From positions 1 to 64,000 of the forward strand of contig CAMWNP010000005.1 of NCBI GenBank assembly GCA_947175645.1: 64,000 nucleotides of DNA, read 5' to 3'. Position 1 is the first letter of the stretch; every line of letters begins with the position of its first letter. A program made the position numbers and the translations under genes. The notes below the pieces were generated by a model. The model worked only from the letters and a program-made list of their open reading frames with translations, had not been told where the DNA came from and made no database searches. Shown here piece by piece: positions 1 to 7,200 of the stretch. This DNA comes from an uncultured Porphyromonadaceae bacterium (GTDB taxonomy: Bacteria > Bacteroidota > Bacteroidia > Bacteroidales > Muribaculaceae).

Positions 1-6
1 ACTAAA

Positions 7-45
7 AGGTCTGACTCCTGCAAATGGAATCAGACCTAATTTTAT
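7..45 (+). terminator. Rho-independent terminator of an upstream gene
   Basis: The arms AGGTCTGA-TCC and GGA-TCAGACCT (about 7-18 and 26-37) form a nearly perfect hairpin followed by AATTTTATT. It probably ends a gene lying left of the window. Confidence 0.6.
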
Positions 46-91
46 TCCTACTCAAATTTTTTTTAGCGGACAGTAATAAATTAATATAGAA

Positions 92-511
92 ATGAGAAAA
101 ATTCTAAACGTTATTATGTGCCTTTTCGCAACAGTTATTATTGCGAAAGCACAAGTACAAGATTCACCAACGACTATGAAGGTTTATTGTGAAGTTATGT
201 GTGTGCAGTATAATCTTTTTAAAGGAGACGTTAATGCAGTCGTGGATTTTGGCATAGCCGACAAGGCTAAAAATGCTGATGGCTGGATTTATGATTCGGA
301 AACCAACAAAAAGATGTCATTTGCTTCACCAATGAGTGTGTTTTCATATATGGCAAAGCGTGGGTGGGAATATAAGGATGCCATAATAATAACAGAAATT
401 AATGGGATGAAAGGCAAACAAAATGTTTGGCATTTTATTCTTACTAAAGAAATGCCTTTAGATTGTACTCCGGAAGACATCGTAGGAAATATTGACTACC
501 GAAATAAATAA
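92..511 (+). CDS. Small secreted protein of unknown function
   Basis: This 139-residue protein is not recognised. Residues 1-20 form a clear Sec signal peptide: MRK, then a hydrophobic stretch ending AKA before Gln. The mature part is about 118 residues and holds two cysteines close together near residues 33-37 (YCEVMC) and one near the C-terminus. No lipobox is visible, so a periplasmic or exported soluble protein is the best description. It stands alone between two hairpin terminators (7-45 and 535-580), so it is probably monocistronic. The coding sequence is AT-richer than most of the window, which fits an accessory gene. Confidence 0.7.
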   Translation: MRKILNVIMCLFATVIIAKAQVQDSPTTMKVYCEVMCVQYNLFKGDVNAVVDFGIADKAKNADGWIYDSETNKKMSFASPMSVFSYMAKRGWEYKDAIIITEINGMKGKQNVWHFILTKEMPLDCTPEDIVGNIDYRNK

Positions 512-859
512 GCGTCTTTTCGCGCATCTTATAGAGTCCATAACTTCGCTAAAAACATCAGCAAGTTATGGACTTCTCTTTTTCCGACCTCAACCTTCAG
601 ATTGGCAACTGCCCATCAATTTCAACTCCGTTGTAATCAACAACGTCGCTATGCTTACAAGCAATGAAAACCTGCCCGGCTTCAAGGTTGGCTCAGCATT
701 TCTTTGCTATGGCAAAGTCATCGCCGGAAGGTGCCTTAATCAGAAAGAATCCCGCAAACAAATTCGACTACGAAGCGTTTTTGCTGCGCAAGCGGCAAGC
801 CGATAACGCCCTCCACGCTTACGTTCCGGAGGTTTCGCCTTACCACTTTTCTCCATTTT
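512..859. other. Intergenic stretch with no convincing gene
   Basis: About 350 bases. The left end holds the hairpin listed at 535-580. The remainder is GC-richer than its surroundings and open in overlapping plus-strand frames (492-806, 664-921). On the minus strand it reads protein-like only between stop codons. No frame has both a plausible start and an intact domain. It may be a decayed gene or a dispersed repeat, and no function can be assigned. Confidence 0.4.
535..580 (+). terminator. Strong hairpin terminator
   Basis: A perfect 12-bp inverted repeat, AGTCCATAACTT (535-546) and AAGTTATGGACT (563-574), is followed by a T-rich run (TCTCTTTTT). It lies 24 bases after the stop of the secreted protein gene and is its likely terminator. 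Confidence 0.75.
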
Positions 860-1237
860 TCAGCCCCCTTGCTTTGTCAATGATTTATTTTCAGATATTA
901 TCGCTTTCCGTTGTCTGTTAGTCAGCGCAGGCTCTACATAGTTCTCACTATACCAGCGGATAAATCCTTCGGGTTGTCCGTAGAGTCCTATCCAGTGACA
1001 GTAGCGGTTAAACAGTAAGCACTTCAAAGCGGCGGGTGTGCCGTCGTTGTTATGAAGCCACTCCCATAAACCCAGTTGCTTCAGTTGATCTTTTTCGCAC
1101 TCCCAATCCCGGTCTGTTCCCCGGGCCCACAAGTGTTCATAGTTCCAGAACATGGTGTTGGTTTCGGCGGGTGGATTGTTCTCTCCGTTATAATATCGGC
1201 AATCCAGTATTCTGTCATATACCTCAGGCTTCATCAT
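860..1237 (-). CDS. Hypothetical protein co-transcribed with an HxlR regulator
   Basis: A 125-residue protein rich in Trp, Tyr and Asn (for example WEWLHNND and RYCHWIGLYG), with no signal peptide or membrane segment. The family is not recognised. Its ATG overlaps the stop codon of the HxlR-type regulator in an ATGA arrangement (1234-1237), so the two are almost certainly one transcript and translationally coupled. A partner or target role with the regulator is only inference. It could be an enzyme or binding protein for whatever signal the regulator senses. Confidence 0.65.
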   Translation of the reverse strand: MMKPEVYDRILDCRYYNGENNPPAETNTMFWNYEHLWARGTDRDWECEKDQLKQLGLWEWLHNNDGTPAALKCLLFNRYCHWIGLYGQPEGFIRWYSENYVEPALTNRQRKAIISENKSLTKQGG

Positions 1238-1587
1238 TCCCTATTCTCACACGCCCAATTTATCAGATTATGCAATATGGGTATAAGAGTTTTCCCTTTT
1301 TCGGTCAATGAATATTCCACTCGTGGCGGTATCTCAGGGAATAATTCCCTTTTAACCAGATTGTCTTCCTCCAGTGTCTTCAAGTTTGATGTCAGAACTT
1401 TGGGTGAAATATCCGGAATTGCACGCCCTATTTGATTGAACCGGGTCTTTTCGTTCTCTGCGAGTATGCATAGAATCAATATAGACCATTTCCCTGAGAA
1501 GCGAGAAATCATATTCCTGACAGGGCACGTTTCGATATTTGTGTATTTTTTTAAATTTTCTTGTATCTGCAAGTTGCTCATTTTCAA
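1234..1587 (-). CDS. HxlR-family winged-helix transcriptional regulator
   Basis: This 117-residue protein matches the HxlR/YodB pattern. An N-terminal Cys (TCPVRNM, about residue 21) is followed by 'GKWSILIL', then the winged-helix core with 'RFNQIGRAIPDISPKVLTSNLK' split across helices 2-3, then the wing 'PPRVEYSLTEKG'. Family members bind DNA as dimers, and many sense electrophiles or oxidants through the N-terminal cysteine. It is divergent from a cupin gene across a 138-base region containing promoter boxes for both directions, so control of that gene and autoregulation are likely, though inferred. Length is normal for the family. Confidence 0.9.
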   Translation of the reverse strand: MKMSNLQIQENLKKYTNIETCPVRNMISRFSGKWSILILCILAENEKTRFNQIGRAIPDISPKVLTSNLKTLEEDNLVKRELFPEIPPRVEYSLTEKGKTLIPILHNLINWACENRE

Positions 1588-1630
1588 TAATGGTTACCTG
1601 ACGGTAAGTCTGTTTGCTTTAGGAAACTTC

Positions 1631-1661
1631 TTGTTTTTCCGGGGTTCAAGCATTAACTTTG
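1631..1661 (+). promoter_or_regulatory. Bacteroidetes-type promoter for the cupin gene
   Basis: TTG (1631-1633), a 20-bp spacer and TAACTTTG (1654-1661) match the TTG-N19/21-TAnnTTTG consensus. Transcription would begin near 1668, about 58 bases before the cupin ATG. Confidence 0.6.
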
Positions 1662-1691
1662 CGCTATCAAAAAGAAAGCGAATTACTTCTG

Positions 1692-1699
1692 CAAAGTTA
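1692..1699 (-). promoter_or_regulatory. Candidate -7 box for the HxlR operon
   Basis: The minus strand reads TAACTTTG here, matching TAnnTTTG, about 105 bases upstream of the HxlR start. No good -33 TTG is found at the normal distance, so support is partial. It faces away from the cupin promoter, with about 30 bases between the two -7 boxes. Confidence 0.4.
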
Positions 1700-1725
1700 G
1701 TAAATAAATTTAATAATAATAAATC

Positions 1726-2136
1726 ATGAGCGAAATCAAGATTCTCAACAGCGGCGAAAAGTTCGCACATGCCTCCGTAGGTTCCTTGCATGACTTCGAG
1801 GGCAAACAGTTTGTAAAGGATGCAACAGGTGCAACCTCTTGTGAAATATCTTTCGGTACACTTTCAAAAGGTGAATCAATTCCTTTCTTTCATAGCCATA
1901 AGGGAAATGAGGAAAACTACATCATCCTTTCAGGTTCCGGCAAATTCCAGGTCAATGACGATGTCTTCGACGTTGCGGAGGGGTCAGTTGTAAGGGTGGC
2001 TACCAATTGCGACAGAAACATAAAATGCACTTCCGATGAAAAGATGTGCTACATCTGCATTCAGGCCAAGGAAGGGAGTCTGGAGGGTTACACCATGACA
2101 GATGCGGAGATAACCCAGCGTGAATCTTTGCTATGA
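1726..2136 (+). CDS. Cupin-domain protein
   Basis: A 136-residue single-domain cupin. Motif 1 is visible as 'FFHSHKGNEENYIILSGSG', giving the H-x-H-(x)n-E metal set followed by G. Motif 2 is degenerate (VFDVAEGSVVRVATNCDRNI): it lacks the usual second histidine and has Asn or Cys there instead. Cupins of this size may be metal-dependent enzymes or sugar/small-molecule binding proteins, and the substrate is unknown. The gene is divergent from an HxlR regulator and is probably its target. One of the window's dispersed repeats and a terminator follow it. Confidence 0.8.
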   Translation: MSEIKILNSGEKFAHASVGSLHDFEGKQFVKDATGATSCEISFGTLSKGESIPFFHSHKGNEENYIILSGSGKFQVNDDVFDVAEGSVVRVATNCDRNIKCTSDEKMCYICIQAKEGSLEGYTMTDAEITQRESLL

Positions 2137-2174
2137 GAATAATGGTGTGATACTGAATTGATTGAATAAATGGA

Positions 2175-2300
2175 GCGGTGAGTCATAATAGGCCATCTGT
2201 GTCGTTGCTTTTGGAATTCGGCTTCGGTCACATACTTATGTATGCTCCTATCGTCCTCATCCTCAGCGCCTAACATCTGACCTATTCTGACAAATCTTAA
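2175..2300 (+). repeat. Dispersed repeat, copy 1
   Basis: About 125 bases, closely similar to 10005-10130 and 45111-45234 and to an internally deleted copy at 9370-9435. Shared blocks include GTCATAATA, GTCGTTGCTTT, TTCGGTCACATAC, GTATGCTCC and CCTCATCCTCAGCG. Inside it, CATAC and GTATG form a small stem around TTAT. It lies after the cupin gene and runs into a terminator hairpin. Confidence 0.8.
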
Positions 2301-2346
2301 GGGGCAGTTCAAAAATTTGGAATTTTGAACAGCCTCTTTTTTATTG
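2300..2346 (+). terminator. Terminator following dispersed repeat copy 1
   Basis: The arms AGGGGC-GTTCAAAAATT and AATTTTGAAC-GCCTCT pair (with one mismatch and a G-T pair) around TGG and are followed by a run of T. Copies at 10131 and 45235 have a different stem sequence in the same place. Confidence 0.7.
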
Positions 2347-2392
2347 TCACGTGGGGTTGGAACGTATTCAGGTTTTTCCCGTTTTTTATTAT

Positions 2393-2400
2393 TATCTTTG
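2393..2400 (+). promoter_or_regulatory. Candidate -7 box for the HD/HIRAN operon
   Basis: TATCTTTG matches TAnnTTTG and lies 40 bases before the HD-protein start. No clear TTG occurs at the usual distance upstream, so this is a half-site prediction. Confidence 0.45.
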
Positions 2401-2439
2401 CATTGTAATCAGTTTTTGAGGGTACATAATTAATCAGTT

Positions 2440-2889
2440 ATGACAAAAGAACAGTCGGCACAACTGCTTGACAAGGCAGCGATGTTGTGTGTGGTCAAAC
2501 ATGGCGGACAGCGTGATAAGGGTGGCAGTGCCTATTTTCAGCATCCCATGCGGGTTGCAATGAAATGCACGACCGATGAGGAAAAGATGGTGGCGCTCCT
2601 GCATGACATAATCGAAGACACGGATGTCACTGCGGATTATCTGCTGCGCGAAGGGTTCCCGCGCCGGGTTGTTGACGGAGTCATTGCCGTTACAAAACGT
2701 GATGGCGAGAAGTATGAGGATTTTGTGACACGAGCAGGGAAGAATCCGCTTGGACGGATAGTGAAGATTCATGATCTGGAGGATAATCTTGATCTGATGC
2801 GCCTGGATGAGATGTCGCCCGAGGCCGTCGTGCGGTTAAACAAGTATTTGAGGGCATACCGTTATCTTAAAGAAATAAGTGAAGAATGA
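2440..2889 (+). CDS. HD-domain phosphohydrolase, (p)ppGpp-hydrolase-like
   Basis: This 149-residue protein is little more than one HD domain of the RelA/SpoT hydrolase or MESH1 type. It has the pattern H-x-GQ-x-D-x3-Y-x3-HP-x2-V near residues 25-43, then 'ALLHDIIEDTDV' (the HD plus ED signature) near residue 58, and a late 'KIHDLEDNLD' near residue 108 that resembles the K-x-x-D-x-x-D-N segment of (p)ppGpp hydrolases. No synthetase, TGS or ACT domain follows, so it would be a small stand-alone hydrolase. A different nucleotide or phosphoester substrate is possible. Its stop overlaps the next start by 4 bases. Confidence 0.85.
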   Translation: MTKEQSAQLLDKAAMLCVVKHGGQRDKGGSAYFQHPMRVAMKCTTDEEKMVALLHDIIEDTDVTADYLLREGFPRRVVDGVIAVTKRDGEKYEDFVTRAGKNPLGRIVKIHDLEDNLDLMRLDEMSPEAVVRLNKYLRAYRYLKEISEE

Positions 2890-3797
2890 AGCATCAAAAC
2901 CGGGTGGAAGAGTTTCGCTACAAGGAGCCTGAATTTGCATATCAGCGAGTGTTGTTCAAGGAGTGCGTCATCGCCGGAGTATCATTTCATATTGGTCCGG
3001 ATGATGAAATATGGGAAGAACTTCATGAGGGTGCGGAAGTAGCCCTGGTGCGCGAACGATCTAACCCTCATGATTCCAATGCCGTTGCCATAGCGCTGGC
3101 TGATGACTATGATGGTGATCCTGACAATTTTGATTTTGACCTGATTCTGGGTTATGTGCCGCGGAGTGACAATGCGGAATTGGCACGATTGCTTGATGCC
3201 GGTTACGCTGATAAATTGAGTGCGAAGATCACCGGCTTCCGGCGGTATGGAAATCCGAACTCCAGGCTGCGCATATCCATTTATCTTGAAAGCATGAAGC
3301 CGCTTCGGACCAAACCTAACTTGCTGCGTGCCACAACTATAGGCCTGGAGGAGTTGATCGGTCTCGACCTGGATCTTCGCAGAAGCGGTACGGCTTATAT
3401 GCGCTTCGGCGGTTTCTATGAACGGGACGTGTTTGAGCCGGAGGAAGGAGACAGCGTCGTTGCAGTATATGACGATGACCCTGAGGTGACAGTCTTATAT
3501 CTGTTGAGGGTTTTGGCCACGGGAGAAAGGTGTAAGGATTATGTCGATGATCCGGAGTGTCTGGACATGGTCGATGACTGCGCCCCCTACATACTCACGA
3601 ATATATGTGGTCCGGTTGTTGTCAACAAAAATGAGCAAACCCCTCTTTCCGGAGTGGATCTCGCAGGATTGGACCCTATGGAGTATCTCAGCGATGAATA
3701 TTCCGATCGTTTCAAACATATTTTCGACTCGGTTCTCGGCGGGATTGTCGCAGAGGATAGATGCAAAAGAAGGGAAAGTGAAGATCAGATAGACTGA
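2886..3797 (+). CDS. HIRAN-domain protein
   Basis: 303 residues. Residues about 20-120 form a HIRAN domain: a strand start 'GVSFHIGPDDE', then 'LVRERSNPHDSNAVAI', then 'LGYVPRSDNAELARLLDAG'. HIRAN domains are known as DNA-end or damaged-DNA binding modules in helicases such as HLTF, and also occur alone in bacteria. Residues about 150-300 are acidic and not recognised. The gene overlaps the HD hydrolase by 4 bases (ATGA), so the two are coupled. A joint role in stress or phage response is a guess from architecture. No signal peptide is seen. Confidence 0.8.
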   Translation: MKHQNRVEEFRYKEPEFAYQRVLFKECVIAGVSFHIGPDDEIWEELHEGAEVALVRERSNPHDSNAVAIALADDYDGDPDNFDFDLILGYVPRSDNAELARLLDAGYADKLSAKITGFRRYGNPNSRLRISIYLESMKPLRTKPNLLRATTIGLEELIGLDLDLRRSGTAYMRFGGFYERDVFEPEEGDSVVAVYDDDPEVTVLYLLRVLATGERCKDYVDDPECLDMVDDCAPYILTNICGPVVVNKNEQTPLSGVDLAGLDPMEYLSDEYSDRFKHIFDSVLGGIVAEDRCKRRESEDQID

Positions 3798-4242
3798 AAG
3801 ATGCACTTCTGATAATTTTCTCATACGTGATGCTGTGTCAAAATAGGCGCAGCCTCTTGCTCATATCTCGCCCCACGCTAACATTTCTTATTGCTTCTGC
3901 GCTAAAAATGCAAAAATTCACTAACCTTTTCTTTTATCCGTTAGGTGTCAGACATTTCATAATTTTTTCGTATATTTGAAGTCGGAAAAGTCTCTTGCTT
4001 CGCAAGCGCATAGGCGATAATGACCGCTCCGCGACATTCTGAAAATAAGAAGCGTTATGCTTATCTTGTTTGTTGAAAATGTAAGAAATTGCAAATCGAT
4101 GCAAGAGATAGCATAGTGGTTCTCACGCATATGCGTGGGTCGCTATTGTTACATCTGCATCAAAGGTTTCCTACGCCCCTCAACAAAGACGTGGCATGGT
4201 TGGCTCACGGATTTTTGTATAATAATTATCTCATTTCTTTAT
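3798..4242. other. Leader/intergenic region before the giant secreted protein
   Basis: About 445 bases without a convincing gene. It contains a TATATTTG box (3971-3978) that fits the Bacteroidetes -7 element but has no good -33 partner. A small hairpin CTTGC-TTC-GCAAG follows near 3993-4005. The frame of the next gene is open upstream to an ATG at 4135, but those 36 extra residues precede a normal signal peptide and are more likely untranslated. Confidence 0.4.
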
Positions 4243-7200
4243 ATGATCATTCCTTCTAAATTATTAACTATAATACTGGCGTTGGGTTCTGTTCTCCTGT
4301 TTAGTCTTTCGGCTAAGGCTGCTGACCAGATTGCCATTGACGGTGTGACTTATACGAAGCATACCGCCTACGCTTGTAATGACCCCATTCCCTTTACCCT
4401 CGGGGAGGACGGTCAAAACCATTATTATGAGTTCATTGAGAGTAATATCTTGATGAATCAAGGTGGAGGACCGGCCATTACCATTAAGGGTAATGTCGTT
4501 ATCGGAGTTTATAAAACTCTCAACGTCAGAGGTGGCGACGCAAAAGGTTATCTTGGTGGCGGTGCCGGCATTTATGTGCCTAAGGGGGCGTCACTCCGCA
4601 TCATGCCCTCGCAAGGTCAAAGTTCCTGCACCGTTACAGCCTACGGCGGAAATGCCGGACAGCCGAATGTGAGGATTTATGGCGAGGACAGGTTTATGCA
4701 ATATAACAATGGTGCCGGCGGTGCCGGGGCTGGTATCGGTGGCAACGGAGGCAATGGCGGTAGTGCAATCAACGTGTTTGACAATGCCGGTAATTATTCC
4801 TACGCTAACTATGGTCAACCGAGCCAACAGTGCGGTAATATCTTCATTGACAAAGGTGTGACTTTGACTGCCGTAGGTGGTCGAGGTACCGGTGTCGAAC
4901 ACACTGATAATGGCAAGACGGTATATAATTTTGACCTTGTCGGATCTGATAGTAGCCCCAAGAATTACGGTTATAATGCTGCCGGAGTAAAGAAAGGCTC
5001 GTGGCTCAATCTTGAAGTTGATAACCAAACGGCACACTATAGCGGCGACACATGGGGTGGACCTTATTCAGCCTACGGCTCTCCCGGCAGTCAAGGCGGC
5101 GGTGGCGGTGGATATCCCGCAGCCGGTATCGGTGGCGGTGGCTCAGGCGGTGGTGCCGGCGGCTTCGGCTCACTCGGTTCATCCGAAACCGGCAAAGCGA
5201 CAAGCGCATCAGGACATGGTGGACACGGCGGTGGCGGTGGCACAGGCTACGGCTATGCCGGTCAGTTTGGTATTTCAGGCGGCTATGCTAAATTTCAATA
5301 TGGCTGGACCACTCCGATTATTTCTGCCGCCGGTGCTGAATATAAAGAGGCCGGTGAGTACCTGACAAGCAGCGGACTCTATACAGGACGTAACGGCTAC
5401 TGGGGTCAGAAAAACTTCTCAGGCAAAGGTCATACCGAAGGAGAGACGGGGTCGCGACAACTCAACGGAGTACGCCCCGGCAGTTACCTTGAAGGTGGCA
5501 ACGGTGGCGAATTAGTGTCGGGGTCTCCTGTAAGTGAGCCGGGTATAGCCGGGGGTGGTGTTCTGTTCGATTCTCGTTCGGGAGAAATTACTATTCGTGG
5601 CAACGTAACCAGTCTTGGCAATGGAGGCCACCAACCTAAACAATATCAAACAATAGGCTCGGTAACATATACGCAGCCTAACATGCCCTATTATATCAAC
5701 GATATCGGAACGGCGCTCAATGGCGAACACAATCCTTTCAACGTGACGGTTGAAAACGGAGTCCTGACCACTAACCGTCAGGACGGACTGACGATGACAG
5801 ACGAGAACAACTTTTCAGCAAAAGAATATACTGTTACCGTAACAAAATATCTCGGCTCTATCTTCGGGCATCAGATGATGAATCCACCGGAAAAGAGGAC
5901 TTACCGCCTGTCAGGCATACAGCATTTTAAGGAGGAGTTCGGTGCGTCGGCCCTGTATGTCTCTTACAATGGTCTGACTCCGGGGCAGGAGCGATTCACT
6001 TATTTAAACCCATTGCCCGACAATAAGAATGCCATTCACTCAGACGGCATCAGTCTGGCCGAGAGATATTACTCAGATAAAAACCTTCCGTCAGGTGACT
6101 GGGAGTATACCGGTGCGCTTACCTGGAAAACCGTAACTAACGCCGGTCAAACTGATTATGCCTTCAATGGCCGGTTTGATAAAAATTCTTCCGAAGACAG
6201 ATTGGGTATATTTTTCTTTGACGTCATGCTCAAAAACGGCTCTCTTGAAATTGGTGATATGACCTTTTCTTCGTCATATGACTGGATGAGTTACAGCCAG
6301 ATAGTGACTGCCAACGATTTTCAGGTGCGTTTTCACCGCAATGCCTCAGACGGTTATGCCGAAATGAGATGGATGAATTGGAAACCGCTCAATTTCGCAT
6401 TCTGCGGCTACGGGGGAAATAACTATGAGTTACAGTCTGTAACGACTGCCACATTGCCCTCCTTCAAGAACAATAATACGGATGACACAAACATCTTCGG
6501 GTTCTTCACCGAGCGTGCCGTAGTCAAGGATGGCGAACTTCAGATTAATGGTCAAACCTTTGATACCCTTGAAGAACTCGCCCGCAATAGCAAGGACTCC
6601 ATATATGTTGTTACCTGGAATCCTACCAAAGAACTTGTCTCAGCGGAATCTCGTCAACGGATTGCCGTTAAGATTGATGAAGCCTGTGGTGCATATCAGC
6701 CGGATAAATCAAATAACAATCGGCTGATGGCAAAACTGACCTATAAATCAATGTTGGTGCAACATTCTAATATGGAATTGATTACTGACAATGACGCGCC
6801 GACAATTATCTCTTTTACCTATAAAGGAGATCTCAGAATCATGATTGAGGGCGAAGAAAACATTGGGTGTATGTCTGACGATTGGACCGAAGCGTTCATT
6901 TCCGTTCCTGCCGGGCGGCAAAGCGTTCATTTCCAATCGGATGATAAGGAATCATATCTCTACGACATCCATGAAGTCTCCACTCTGCCTCAGGATGAAG
7001 ACGGCTATTATGTAATTCGCACTTCCGATGACCTTGATGCGGCAAGCAGCCTGGTGAACAATTCAGGCGGTAGCGCTTTCCATTTCCGGGTGATTGGAGA
7101 AGTTAATTCATCTGCTGATTTTGAACCGTTTGGCTCGTCATCTCCGTTTGTGGGCTCAATCACGGGAGGAACAATCAAGTTGACAAATAATAAACCGCTC

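Noticed and set aside
492-921. Two overlapping plus-strand open frames (492-806 and 664-921)
   Set aside because: They start inside another gene or without a plausible initiation site, cross a terminator hairpin, lack any known domain and overlap each other in different frames.
2175-2300. Insertion sequence or MITE with terminal inverted repeats
   Set aside because: The GGTGTGTC start resembles one arm of the following hairpin in copies 2 and 3, but copy 1 lacks this match and no target-site duplications were evident. It is listed only as a dispersed repeat.
2088-2312. Minus-strand frame with a peptide (KYVTEAEFQKQR) recurring at 9909-10106 and 45115-45230
   Set aside because: The peptide is fully explained by the dispersed DNA repeat. 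Substitutions between copies do not favour synonymous sites and flanking residues differ, so it is not treated as a gene.
5052-5291. Arg/Trp-rich plus-strand frame inside the giant protein gene
   Set aside because: It is a frame shadow of GGC/GGT glycine codons, which read as Arg and Trp in another frame.
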